A stretch of DNA of 64,000 nucleotides from NCBI GenBank assembly GCA_026018925.1, contig JAKSZU010000016.1:84626490-84690489 (forward strand), written 5' to 3'. The translations under genes were made by a program, and so were the position numbers. The stretch comes from Tupaia tana. Its lineage: Eukaryota > Chordata > Mammalia > Scandentia > Tupaiidae. Below are positions 27,855 to 41,200 of the stretch, one piece after another. The notes below the pieces were generated by a model. The model searched no databases. It saw only the letters and a program-made list of their open reading frames with translations, and had not been told where the DNA came from. The number at the start of each line of letters is the position of its first letter. Within the stretch, counting starts at the first letter, position 1.

Positions 27855-28097
27855 AATTTTTTTTGAGGTTTTTGCTATAGGGCCTGTGTGCTCGACAGAG
27901 AGACAGAGACAGACAGAGAGTGAGAAATCACCCCCGGGGGATGGCCACGCTGCAATCCCTTCTCTATTCTCCTCTCAGGATCTTGGGCACACACGCACAT
28001 GTGCCCGGTGTGCGTTTAAGCCGCTGGGTCCAGGACTTGAACTGCAGTCAACTACATGGGAGTTCAGCCACATAGCCATTATGCCAACTGCTGGTCC
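27855..28097 (-). repeat. tRNA-derived SINE, long type, antisense
   Basis: Poly-T, GAGGTTTTTGCTATAGGGC, the body, and a head ending CAACTGCTGGTCCC. Confidence 0.9.
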
Positions 28098-28299
28098 CAG
28101 AGGAGTAAAATTTAACATTCTAAAAAAAAATTTTACACTTGGAACAAATGTATGGAAATGTTTAATCTTACTTTTAACATAAATGGCATCTTTCACGTTA
28201 TAGGAATTCTTAGGGAATACTGTTATCAAATCATAGCACACCACTCATTTTCACCATTCTCAAGTTTTTATGAATAACGGACGGCGGTAATTTCCCTTG

Positions 28300-29240
28300 T
28301 ACATACATGTGTCTGAGTCAGATTTTCTAGGTCGGACTCGCTCTGCGGCAGGTGGGCCCCCGGGACCCGTCACAGGATGCTGTTCTGAGCAACCACCCCG
28401 CTCGGGCGTTTTGTTCGATTTTGTACTTAAAACGTCCTCTGCCTTCTGTCTACAAAGTACCATCCGAGATGCCTCCCCGAGGGGGTTCTCGGCGTGCCTA
28501 GCCCTGCGCACCACCCCGTTGGAGACCGCTAGTCCCCGGGACCGTTTAGTGGCGAGCAGCTCCCGAGATAGGGCCCGTTCGGAGACCGCGTTCACGATGC
28601 TCAGGCTGCCAGGAACAGTGCTCGGTCTGACCGCGGCTGCAGGACGCGGGCTGGGAGCGGCCCCTGGCCCCGTGGGCTCCCTGCGGGGTCCGAGCCGCGG
28701 TGCCCAGGGCGTTGGGCCTGCACCGGGCGCGCGTGGCCGGCGTGTGCGGGGCGCGGGTGGGCTCGGCGCGGGGGGAGGTCCGGGGCGGGGGCGGCCAGCG
28801 CGGCGCATGCGCGCTGCATTGTTTTGACTGAAAATGCCGTCGGTTTCGAAAGCGGCGGCGGCGCTGAGCGGGTCCCCCCCGCAGACGGAGAAGCCGACCC
28901 ACTACAGGTCAGTGTCCCGGCCCGGCCGTCCTCGGCTGCCCGGGCTCCGGGCCCGCCGCGGAGGAGGCGGCGGCCCCGCGCTCGCGCCCGGGCCTGGGGC
29001 GTCTCTGGGCGGGGGCACCTGGGCCGCCGCCCTCCCGGGCCGCCCTCCGCCTCGCGCTCGGCCTTGGCGCCGCGCCTGGGCTCGGGCTGCGCCGCCCGCG
29101 GACGCGCCGGCCCCGGGCCCCGGGCCGAGGTCGGGAGCGCGCCTGGCTCCCGGGCCGGCTCGCGGGGGCCGCGGTGCGGGGCGTGCAAGGCGCCCGCGCT
29201 CCGCCCCGTGCCCGCAGACGCAGCGGCTCTCTCGCAGGTA
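28300..29240. promoter_or_regulatory. UNKL: CpG island and promoter of UNKL
   Basis: This CpG-dense block surrounds the first coding exon. A perfect NRF1 palindrome GCGCATGCGC lies at 28803-28812, 22 bp before the ATG. There is no TATA box. Confidence 0.85.
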
Positions 29241-32200
29241 CCTGAAGGAGTTCCGCACCGAGCAGTGCGCCTTGTTCGTGCAGCACAGGTGTGCCCAGCA
29301 CCGGCCGTTCACGTGTTTCCACTGGCACTTCCCAAACCAGCGTCGGCGCAGGCCGCTCCGCAGGCGCGACGGCACCTTCAACTACAGCCCCGACGTGTAC
29401 TGCCCCAAGTACGACGAGGCCGCCGGCCTGTGCCCCGACGGCGACCAGTAAGTGGCGCTGCCGGGGAGCTGGGCACGGCCGGTCGGGGTCAGGCGCTCTG
29501 CCCCGGGAGGGGAGGCTGTGTGCTTCCGGGCCAGCCGGGGCCAGCCGGGCCTGCTTCGCTGCCCGCCGTGGTCGTGGAGCCCGGCGTGAGACTTGGCTTT
29601 GGCTCCGGGACGGGCTGGCGTGGCCTTGGGCAGAGCTTGCTGGAGGGTGTGTGCAGACCGTGTGTCGGGCGTTTAGTTCCCACGCCCGCGTTAGCTACTG
29701 GGCGGGAAAGTTGCCTTATTTGCACACTGTCATTTATTCGTAGCACTTTTACAGTTTAAGAAACCAAGATTCGTTTTGGTTGATTTTTTCTACAAGTTTC
29801 CTGATAGTGTTATGACAGAGGTCTTTATTATAGAATATGCAGAACAGGCAAACTGGAAATTACAAGTCAGGTTACATGTTTGAATGAGGGGCAGAAACTG
29901 GTGTGGGGAGGTCCCTGTGGTTCCGTGACTGCCACAGAAAGGAGGAGCGTGGGTTCCTTCCCAGGCCCTGGGCCCTTTAAAGAGACGCTTTTGGGACTAG
30001 CCGTTAGCATAATGGCTATGTCTCCGGACTCCCATGTAGACCACGGTTCAAGTCCCGGACCCGGTGGCTTAAACTCATGTCGGGCGCGTGTGCGTGCGTG
30101 CCCAAGATCCCGAGAGGAGAATGGAGGAGAAGGGATTGCAGTGTGGCCATCCCCCCGGGGGGTGATTTCTCACTTTCTGTCTCTTCATCTCTGTCTTTCT
30201 GGCAAGCGCAGGTGCCCTATAGCAAAAACCTGTCCCCCCCAAATAAAGAGGACGCTGTTTAGCCTCTGCTCAGACGGGTGGCGTGGGAATTGCTCAGGTC
30301 TTGAGGGGAGGGCTCCCTAGCTACCCTCCGTTTGGAGAACAGCTTTCACGCTCCCTTGCAAGAGACCCCATGATGTCTTTCTCCCTGTGCCTTTCCCTAG
30401 CCTGTGAGGGTGTCATTCTCACAGACACAGCCCTCATGGGGACGTTTCTAGTTGACTGCAGGATGGGACGGTGTCCCGGGAAGGCCTGGGTGGACACCGG
30501 GTGGGACGGTGTCCCGGGAAGGCGCTGGACACTTGAGTTTGAAAGCAGCCTGCTTTGCTTGGATGAAGACGCGTGCTCCTGCTCAGCTGTCCGCCGTGAG
30601 GTGTGTGATGTCGTTGCTTGTTGAACTGCTGTTCCCTGCAGGCGGGTCTTTGAGACAGGTGTTACGCAGTGGAGTCTGAGCTCAGTCCCTGACTTCCCTT
30701 GGGCCCTTGGGTAAGCCTGTTGTTCTGTAGACCTTGGGCCCTGAGTCACCCAGGAGGCCACTGCCACTTGATCCTGGGCACGGATCTGCAGAAGTGTGAA
30801 GTCCATTAACCCTGTTTGCCTGGCCACGTCCCAGGGTTGGACGTGGGGGCGCTGATTGGCAGTATTCACTGGTGGTGCCTTTTTTTTTTTTTTTTTTTTT
30901 TTTTTGCTATGGGGCTCACGTGCTTGCCAGAGAGAGGAGAGAGCCCTGCCCGGCCCTTTCTCCCCTACCTCGCCCCCCAGAGAGGAGAGAGCCCTGCCCG
31001 GCCCCTTCTCCCCTACCTCGCCCCCCAGAGAGGAGAGAGCCCTGCCCGGCCCCTTCTCCCCTACCTCGCCCCCCAGAGAGGAGAGAGCCCTGCCCGGCCC
31101 CTTCTCCCCTACCTCGCCCCTCTTTTGGGACTCGGGACACGCACATACATACGCCTGGTGTTTTTCCAAAGCCGCTGGGTCCGGGACTCGAGCGCAGGGT
31201 CAGCCGCAGAGCTGGCCGGTGCCGCTCCTGATGCCCGGGAAGTAAGCACTGGTACTTGTCTCAGGCCGGAGTCAGGTCCCGGGCCTCGCTGACCACCTGC
31301 TGGGTGCTGGGCTGGGCCCAGTTCTCACTGAGAGGACTGTGCACAGCGAGTGCCTACCCTCGGGCATTCAGGCTGCAGCTCGATCGCCGTTAGATCCCGT
31401 GCACTGCCGGGGCTCAGTGTGCTAGCGAGAATCCTGTGTGGGGCCACATGCATGTGTATGCATGTGCCGAGCGCCGAGTGCCGAGCCGTGCAGGGGAAGA
31501 CTCCGTTTGTAGCTTTCGTGCCGTGTGAGAGCTGACTGCCGCCCGGCCGTTAGGAAGCGTCTGGCCGGCCGGCCCTGGGGAGTCTCTCCTAAGTAATTAC
31601 GGCTCACTCCGCCGCTCTGCTCCACGAGGGATGGGCTACCCATCTGCAGGTGGGAGAGCCCACGTGCGTCCTCTTGGGTCCTGTGGGCTCACCCGCAGCG
31701 TTGCCATGGAGCTTGTAAATAGGTACTGCCTTCTCATGAGGACTGGGTCTTCTTTTCATTCCCATTTGTTGGCTCTTGAAATTCCTATTTCGGGTGGAAG
31801 TACTGCCAACCTGTTATTTTAAAGCGTGAACGTGCATCGGACTGCAGAGACCCTCCCACCAGGCGAAGTAAGCATCCGGCCTTGTTCTGGGTCCTGGCTG
31901 GGCCCAGGGGACTGAGCCTGGGCAAGAGGGGAATGAGGACCCCAGGTTGGCACCCAGCCACCTCCTCGCCCTGCCCGCTCCTCCCGGTTTAGCCAGCCTG
32001 CCGTCCCCTCTCCCGGGGCAGGCCCCCTTTGGCTCCTGGACCTTCCTCAGCCTCCCTGGGCACCTCACTGCCACCCCTTTTCCTCGGTAGGCAGCCACCC
32101 CGATTGTCACTCCTGCCTGAGCTGGGCATGGAGGGCCCCTGGCTCCCTCCCCTGCCTCTCAGGAGATGCTGACCTGCGACTCGTGGGCCAAAGGTCAGCC

Positions 32201-35200
32201 TGGGCTTTCCGCGTGGTCTCAGGACAGGACCGGTGGGCGGTCCTGAGGCTTTTTTGGAGGAGCACATGTCTTAGGAAGGCTCTCGGTGGCTGCGCATCTC
32301 ATGCATGCCCTGCATTGGGCTCTTCTTCCTGAGAGACCCTTCCAACTCCAGCCGCAGCTCCCAAGGCCGAGGCTGGAGATGGTGAGCTCAGCGCCAACTG
32401 GGGCTACAGAAAGACCCTGTCTCTCCCTCTCCGCCCCCTGGGGGACGACCACACCACAGCCCCTTCCGCCTCCATTCTCCTCTCGGGGTTTTAGACACAC
32501 ATGCCCACGTCTGGTCTGATTTTCAGGCTGCTGGGTCCGGGCCTTGGACCGTTGTCAGCCATGTGGGAGTCCACTGTCATTTATTTTTTTAGAGAGATTT
32601 TTGCTATAGGGCACCTGGATTTGCCGGAGAGACAGAGACAGAAAATGAGAAATCGCCCCCCAGGGGATGGCCATGCTGCCATCCCTTCTCCATTCTCCTC
32701 TCGGGATCTTCGGCACATACTCACACACCAGAGAGGGACAGAGTAAGAGAGAGAAAGAGAGGGAAAGTGAGAAAGCAAGCCACCAGGTCCAGGACTCAAA
32801 ACTGCTGTCAGCCATGTGGGAGTCCAGTGCCCTAAATGCCACGCCACCTGCTGGCCCCTTTTTTCTTTTTTCTTTTTAGGATTATTTTAGGGACCAGCAG
32901 GTGGCATGGTGGTTAAGGTGCTGGACACTTCCACGTTGCCGACTATGGTTCGAGTCCCAGATCTGGTGGCTTGCTTTCTCATTTTTCCTCTTTCTCTCTC
33001 TCTCTCTCTGTCTCTCTTTGGTCAAATTAAAATAATGAAAAAATAATTCTTAAAAGAAAAAAAGAATTATTTTATTGAATTTTTATTTAATTTATTTAAA
33101 TTTGATCAGAAAGGAACAGAGAGAGAAGTGAGAAAGCAAGCTGCCAGGTCCAGGACTCGAACCACAGTCAGCCATGCGGGAGTCCGGTGCTCTTAACCAC
33201 TACGCCACCTGCCGGCCCCAACAACCGGCATGAGTTTTAAGCCACCGAGTCTGATATTTGAACCACAAGTCAAGTACATGGGAGTCCAGTGATGTAACTG
33301 GCCGTCTGCTGGTCCCCACTATTTAATTTTTCACAGCCAAAGGCCTTAGGACCTCAGGTGAAGGCCCCACTGGTCTCAGGAGTGAACTGCTTGGGTGGTG
33401 GGCAGGCCTGGGCACTAGCGTGTGGCCCGAGAGCCAGAGCTCTATGGTCCGGTGGCTGAAACCGTTGGTGAGACGCTCGGGAAACGCCGGAGAGCTGAGG
33501 CGAGTGTCCAGCCCCCAGTGGTGTGACCTCAGGCTTCTCCTGCCTTGGGGTGACAGCGGACAGAGACCCTGCAGAGGCAGGCTGCTCAGAAGGGGCAGCT
33601 GCTCTGTGGGAGCGGGGGACCGGGAGAGCCGAGGGCCACTGGGAGTGACGAGGCATTGAGGTGGCCCTAGGAGGCCAGAGATTGGGGCAGGGTTGGCACA
33701 GGCCAGCTGGTGAGCCCAGCCTAGTCCAGTGTCCGAGAGGAGGGCCACGCTGCAAGGCCGAGCTCCTCCTGCCTCGGCTGGGGCACCTGGGCACCCCGTC
33801 CCCGCCAGCTTTCGGCACCGGCTTCCGCCTGTTCTGCCTCCCGCTGCCTTCAGAGCTGAGTCCCCGAGTGGGAGTGTCTCTCTGAGCCCTAGGACACACG
33901 GGCCGTGCAGATTGGGTCTGGCCCAGCCGGCAGGCACGGTGGTCCTGGTCCTCCATGGGCTCTGTGCTGGCCTAGCTCTGCCTGGTCCCCAGCCTGGCCT
34001 GAGCCTGCAGGACCCACCTGTGCCCGGGTGAGCGGCCCCCGTGGGCACCTGGAGCCCTGTTGGTTGGGCAGCTGTGTCCGGGCGCTGCTGGCCACGCGTG
34101 CTGGCGGTGTCCATGGAGCCGTGCACGCGCTTCAGCCCGTCTCCTCGGTGGGTGGGACTGGCAGGCCCTCTCACGCCAGGAGGGACTCTGCGTGCCATGG
34201 GATTGGGGCGCTGGGAGGGGTACAGGCGGCGGCTCGCCCCCACAGCTCGCTGGCACGTCCTATTGCCTCCTGTCCCTTTGGTGCAGCCTGGGCGGTGGCG
34301 TCGACTTTGCCCGGGCCAGGGGCGGAGCGTGTGCTGTCACGTGAGACTGGCGAGACCCCGTCGTTGTGGGTTCTTGTGCGGAAGCGCTCTGGGGCCGACC
34401 TGTAGCACGGCTTGACGCTGGACATAGGCAGCCGGCACAGTCGGGCTGGGCGCCCAGGGTCCTGACAGACGGGGATGGAGGGAGGGGACGGGTAGCGCGG
34501 GCCTGGTTGCAGGTGTTGTCGTCTGTCTCTGGTCAGCACACCCCCTGGCAGCAAGCTTTGTAAAGATACGTAAGCGTTTCTGAAGACGGGAACTGTTGGG
34601 TGGAATGCCGACTTTCTTCATAGCTTATTTTATTCATCTCCCCATACTTCCCCTGCGCTCCGTTTCTCTTTCCTGTTAGGATCTTGGGCACACAGCGCGT
34701 GCCAGGGCCACGGTGGCACGGTGGCACGTGGAGTCCAGCCCCTCCAGAGCCCTGTGTTACCCTGCACCATGGGCCCGGCCCTTGAGTTCCATTCCGATCC
34801 AAGCAGTTAGAGACCCCTCCCTCCCTCCCTCCCTCCCTGCCTGTCTAGAATGGACTGTGTTTAAATACATGTGATGGCCAGCAGGTGGCATAATGGTTAC
34901 GTCACTAGATTCACATGTAGTAGACCATGGTTCAAATCCTGGACCCGGTGGCTTAAAACTCACGCTGGGCACATGTGTGCATGTGTGCCCAAGATCCTGG
35001 GAGGAGGAGGGATTGCAGCGTGGCTATCCCCCGGGGGGGGGTGATTTCTCACTTTCTGTCTCTCTGTCTGTCTGGTGAGCGCACGTGCCCTATAGTAAAA
35101 ATCTCTCTTTAAGAAAATGGAAAAACCCTGGGACAATACGTGCATTCATACAGTTTGCAGCTTCATCTCTCTCTCCTTTTTTTTTTTTTTTTGAGAGATT

Positions 35201-38200
35201 TTTGTTATAGGGCGCGTGTGCTTGTCAGAAAGACAGAGACAGAGAGACAGAAAGCGAGAAATCACCCTTCAGGGGGGATGGCCACGTCACAATCCCTTCT
35301 TCTCCATTCTCCTCTTGGGATCCTGGGCATGCATGCCCACGCACCTGGTGTGAGTCTATGCCACCGGGTCCGGGACTCGAACCGTGGTCGACTACATGGG
35401 AGCCCAGTGACATAGCCATTGCGCCAACTGCTGGTCCCAGTTTGCAGCTTTATCTTTCTAAGTGTCCAAGTCAGTGAAGTTACATCCACAGCATCCGCGG
35501 CCCTTACCCAACCTGCTTCCAGACCGTCCAATACCCCGCCTGTCCCCAGCGGGTAACTTGTGCGGGGCCTCCGTCCTTGCGAGGCTGGCTCTCCACGCGT
35601 GCGTCAGAGTGGAGTCAGTGTTCAGCCTCGGCGCCCGCTGTCCCTGGCCTCGTGTGCTGTCCTCCGACCTGTCTGTGCTGTGGCCCGGCCAGCGTTCCCT
35701 CCGCTCTAAGGCTGAGTCGTGCTGCGCCTGTGGCTAGACCCCGTCTGCTGTGGCCGAGGGCTCTCCTGCTGGCTGTGTGACCCTGCTGCGTGCACACTCA
35801 GCTCTTCCGGGTCTGTGCCCAGGAGTCGCATCGCTGTGCCCCAGAGGCGCTTGTCACGCAACCTGTGCTTGGTTGTCTCCTGGGGACTCGGGCATGTCCT
35901 GTTCGCCTCCACTGCCACCTGAGTGCCCCGCATATCACACTGCACCTGGCTTGCGTCCCCCTTCTGCCAGTCTCGTGGGGTTTAGTTTTGAGGTGACTGA
36001 ATCCCTTTCCCACACCCAGACCACAGCCCGCGTGGCTGGAGGCCGTGGCTTCCTGCAGCCTCATGGCTGCGCCCTGGCTGTGGCTGGAGGTGAGTGTCCT
36101 TAGAGGTGGGGACTTGTGGTCACGGCCCTCGCCTTTCTCTGCCGCGTCTGGGCCACTCACGGTGACTCACCAGGCTGGCCCTCCACGTTGTTGACGACCA
36201 GGCCCTTTGTACCCCCCCCCCGTCTGTGCCACTGCTGTGCCTTGTGGCCATCTCTGCTGCCGCCGCCTCATGGTGCCAGCTGCACAGTGCCTCCCCCCCC
36301 ACTTCTGCACTAGGTTCACGTGGCACTGGCCGCCGCCTGGCCGTGGTCTTCCTCCAGCTGCATCTGGAGCGTGGTGTATCCCCTTTCCGCCTGGGGCCCC
36401 TGGAGGCCCTGGGACACTGACCGTTTTCCAGGAATGACTGCTCAGGAATGTGCACACCTGAGCGCAACGGGCTTCACTTCTGCACAGGTTTTTCTTCTTT
36501 TTTTTTTAAGAGAGATTTTGTGGGACTAACAGATGTCATAGCAGTTATGTTGCTGGACTCCCACATGGATGACTGTGGTTCGAGTCCCAAACCCGGTGAC
36601 TTCAGAATCATGCCAGGCACATGTGCGTGCGTGCCCAAGATCCTGAGAGGAGAATGGAGGAGAAGGGGTTGTGGCGTGGCCATCCCCCTGGGAGTGATTT
36701 CTCACTTTCCCTCGTACTGTCTGTGTCTCACTGGTGAGCACATGCACACTAAGGCAAAAATCTCTAAAAATAAAACCAAGAAGATTTTTGCTGTAGGGCA
36801 CTTGCTGGAGACTGAGAACGTGAGAAACCACCTCCTGGGGGATGACCACGCCGCAACCTCTTCTCCGTTCTCTGGGATTTGGCCATGTGTGTGCACACAC
36901 TGGTGTGAGTTTCTGGCCCCCAGGTCCAAGATGCCGTCTGCTGGCCCCTCTGCACAAGTGTTAACAATGTGCTCATGGCCTGGGGAGGTTGGCGTGGTGC
37001 TGGCCGTGGTGACTGGGGAGGGTGGGCGTCCGAGCGCCCGTGCGGATGCTTGCGGGGCGGAGCGGCCTTGTGCGGCGGGCAGCAGGGCAGCCCCTCTCCG
37101 GCGTGGTGGCGCGGGGCCAGCTGGAGCTGCCTGTGGTTGCAGGTGCCCCTTCCTGCACCGGACGACGGGGGACACCGAGCGCAAGTACCACCTGCGCCAC
37201 TACAAGACGGGCACCTGCACCCACGGCACGGACGCGCGGGGCCACTGCGCCAGGAACGGGCCGCACTGCGCCTTCGCACACGGGCCCCTGGACCTGCGGC
37301 CGCCCGTGTGCGACATCAGGTGAGCGGGCGTGGGGGAGCCCGGCTGTGGCTGAGCACCTGGGTGCTGGGTGCTGGTCCCAGTTCCTCCCAGCGATCCCGC
37401 GGGCAGTGCCAGGTGGTGCCCGAAGGCCTGCACGTGGTCAGGCCTCGAAAAGTGGATCCTCCCTGAGCAAACCTCGGCTCTGGCCTGGCCCGGGCGTCCC
37501 AGGTCGGGGTGCTGGCGCCCACGGAGACCCCGACCACGCCTGCAGCAGCCAGCATCTTGAGTGACAGTGAGGCGGCTCCCTGAAGTGACAGCCAAGTGGT
37601 GGCATAGCCACGTGTCGTGGCGGCTCCTCGCGCCCTGGAGGGCCTGGCCACTGGGTGTAACCTCTGTGCTGTTTGGTCACAGGGAGCTGCAGGCCCAGGA
37701 AGCCTTGCAGAACGGCCAGCTGGGCGGTGGGGTTGCTGTCTCCGACCTGCAGCCTGGGGTCTTGGCCAGCCAGGCCATGATGGAGAAGATCCTGGGTGAG
37801 GATCCCCGGTGGCAAGGTAATCCCCCACGACTGCAGGCGGGCAGGGGTGGCTGGGCCATGTGTCGCGTCCTCTGTTAAATCGACCGTGGGAGACCGTCAG
37901 GGAAACAGGCCCATGGAGCCCAGCCTTAGCCTGAATTGGGACCTGACAGCCGGCGACTGACTGGGGCTTCGGGGCGAGCAGAGATGGCACAGCTGCGGCG
38001 GGCGCCCTGTCCTGGAGCCTGGCTGCTGTCCCCTGCATACCCGTTCACTGGTGTGGGGCGGCCCCCTGCCCTGGCCTGTGCCTCATCCCCACGCCCTGCC
38101 AGACTCCATGGATGAAGGAAGCCTGGGCAGGGGGAGCTCTGTCTGTCTGTCTGTTTTAGGTTTACCGTAGGGTGCATGCGCTCACCAGAGACAGAGAGAC

Positions 38201-41200
38201 AGTGAGAGGAGGGGAGAAATTGCTCCTCAAGGGATAGCCACGCCACAGTCCCTTCTCACGGGATTTCGGGCACACATGCACATGCACCTGGCGTAATCTC
38301 CAAGCCGCCGGTTCAGAACTCAGACCATGGTCAGCCACGCAGGAGTCTGGCGCCGTGACCACCACGCCCCTGCTGGCCCAGAGCTTTGGTTTTTACCGTG
38401 GAGAGACACACACAGACCCCCTGTCAGGATGTGCAGCTCAGAGGGTTTTGCACATTGGCAGTGCCACTGGTCAGCATCCCCCTGCTCCCGAGCGCCCCCT
38501 CACCATGGTGGAAGCTGCTGCCCCTCAGCTGCCACTCCCCGCCCACCCCTGCCAGCTGCCATGGCCGGCCGGTCTCCGCAGATCCTTCTGCGTGTTTCAC
38601 ATGGGCCGTGATGTTTCAGAGACCCCCCGGCCGTGCCGCATCTCCCTACCCGGCCTCACTTTACACCCACGAGGATTTAGAGCCGCAGTCAGTTTAGTGT
38701 CGCGCCCCCCCGCCGCGTCCCCTGCTCCCTGGCTCCCTGCCCACCTCTGCCTCTCCCGTAACGTGTGGAGGGCGAGTTCACAGCCCCTTCCAACTGCCTC
38801 CTGCCCACCCAGGGCTGGCCGTCTCGTTAACCCGGGGGCAGTAGTGAGCTGTGGCCCTGAGTCACATCTGGCGTGTGGAGGAGGCACAGGGTGGCACCCA
38901 GGGGCCTCCCTGTATGGTTCTGAGGGAGACCTGCACAGGATGTGTTATGTCCGGGACAGCAGCCTCCACTGGATGGCCCAGGCCTGGCCTCCACCCTTGG
39001 TCCGTTCCCAAGCCCACCCTGGCAGACCACGGTGCCCACCTAGGCCTCCGTGTTTACCGATGGGCCGGCCTGGTCTGAGTCTGAGCTCTCTGCAGTGGGC
39101 GTCGCTGCTTCTGTGTGTGGGGTGTCCAGGTGAGCCGTCAGAAGAGGCCCAGGCCGACCCCGCCGTGGTGCCGTCTCGTCCGTAGTCGCTGGATTTGCTT
39201 CTTAGATGGTCAGTTTCACTTGTGGGTCGCTTTAGACATGCAGGGAAATTGTGCAGGGCACCGGGGGGAGGGCCGGCCCCCATGGCCCCCTCCAGCCGCC
39301 CTGTCCCCACACCTTGCACTGGTCCCAGCAGTGACCTGGTGCCAATACACGTTACTAACCGGGGCCCGCAGTGTGCTCCAGGCTGGCCGGGCTCTGTCCT
39401 CCGGGCTCGGACGTGGGGGCCACAACACCCACCAGTGCAGTCCGGGGCAGTCTCACTGCCCCCGGGTTCTCTGGGCCCCGCCGCAGCCCTCGGCAGCCAG
39501 CGAGCTGCAGCTTCTGCCTGTCCAGAATGTCACACAGGTGACAGATGGCGGCGGCCTCTCGGGTGGCTTCCTCCGCGGAGCCGCGCGTTGGAGGCCCATC
39601 TCTGCTTGCTCTCGGCCAAGTAATGCCTGTCGTCTGGCAGGCGTTTACCACTCGTGGGCTGAGGCCACTGTCACGGCTGCTGTGGGTGCGTTTTACCACA
39701 CGGGTGCTCACGTGTGTGTCTCACGATGAGTCTTCACACCCGCGTGTGCGGGTGTTGCACTCGCCGTCCAGCCCTGCAGCCGCGCATCTGTCCTGTCAGG
39801 GCCGTGTCCTCAACGTGGCCAGCCGGGCGACGCGGTTGTGCCTGGTGCCGGCCTCCATATCGTGTTGCTGCATGCAGGGCCTCAGACGTGTCCCTGTGAG
39901 CACACACCTTACAGCTTCCAGTTTAAAAGTCAGCTCTGGGGCCGGCAGGTGGCGAGGCGGCTGAAGTGGCTGTGGGACTCCCGTGTGGTCGGCCGCAGTT
40001 CGAGCCTGGGCCTGAGAGCTTATTTTCTCTCACCGTCTTTCTGGTGAGCGCATGTGCCTTACAGCAAATTTAAAAATGGTAATGATTATAAGGAAAGTTA
40101 AGTAGGTAATTCTTTTTAAAATAATCTGCCTTTCAGGACCAGCAGGTGGCATAATGGTTACATCACTGGACTCCCATGCAGTCAGCCGCGGTTCGCGTCC
40201 TGGACCCGGTGGCTTAAAACTCACGCCAGGCGCGTGTGTGTGTGTGCCCAAGATCCAGAGGAGAATGGAGGAGAAGGGGTTGCGGCATGGCCATCCCCGG
40301 GGGTGATTTCTCACTTTCTGTCTCTGTCTCTGTTTCTCCAGCGAGCACATGTGCCATATAGCCAAAGTCTCTAAAAAACAAAAGCCCTGCTTGTTGCCCC
40401 ACACCCGCTGTGTGTTCAGCACCTCTTGCTGCTGTGTGACCTGAACGTGAGTTTGGTATGGACGGACAGTGGTATGAGGGTCATGTCGGCTTAGGAGCAC
40501 GCCTGGTGTCGCGGCCCCCGCGCTCAGCCCCTGCCGTCCTGGGGGCCTGCGACCCACTGAGCAGGTGCAGTGGGAGTGAGGCGGGGCCACGCCAGCCCAA
40601 ATACAGGGTTACAGTTTAAATTTTTTTTTTTTTTTTGCCAGAGGGTGTGTGTGCTTGCTGGAGAGAGGCAGAGAGGGGAAGAGAGGAAGCACCCCTGGGC
40701 ACAGCCTGCCCCAGGCCCTCTCCGTTGCTCGCTCCTCTTGGATCTTGGGCGGCACGCACACACATGTGCCCAGGGTGGCGCTCGGGCTGCCAGGTCCAAG
40801 GCTCGAATGGAGCAGGCCACGTGGGATCACTCGCCGGCCGGAGCTTACTGTGCCGGCGCTTTTCTTCCTGAGAGACTTTTGCTATGGGGTGTGTGCTCAC
40901 CGGAGAGACAGAGTGAGTGAGAAATCACCCCTCAGGGGGCTGGCCACGCTGCAGTCCCCTCTCCTCCATTCTCCTCTTAGGATTTGGGCACACATGCACA
41001 CGTACTCAGTGTGAGTTTCAAGCCTCTGGGTCCAGGATTTGAACCGCAGTTGGCCATGTGGGAGTCCAGTGCCTTAACCACTATGTCACTTGCTGGCCCT
41101 TAGCCTTTATTTATAATCGGCCCTTAGCAGATTTATTTTTTAAGTTTTTGTTTTAGGGCATGCGTCCTTGCCAGAGTGAGAAACCACACTCTAGGGGATG

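Larger units (their letters stand above)
29448..37142 (+). other. UNKL: UNKL intron 2 (7.7 kb)
   Basis: It contains several SINEs, a 49-bp minisatellite in one SINE, a GC-drifted L1 3' end and unique DNA (for example 31230-32400 and 33320-34870). No exon was seen. Confidence 0.8.
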
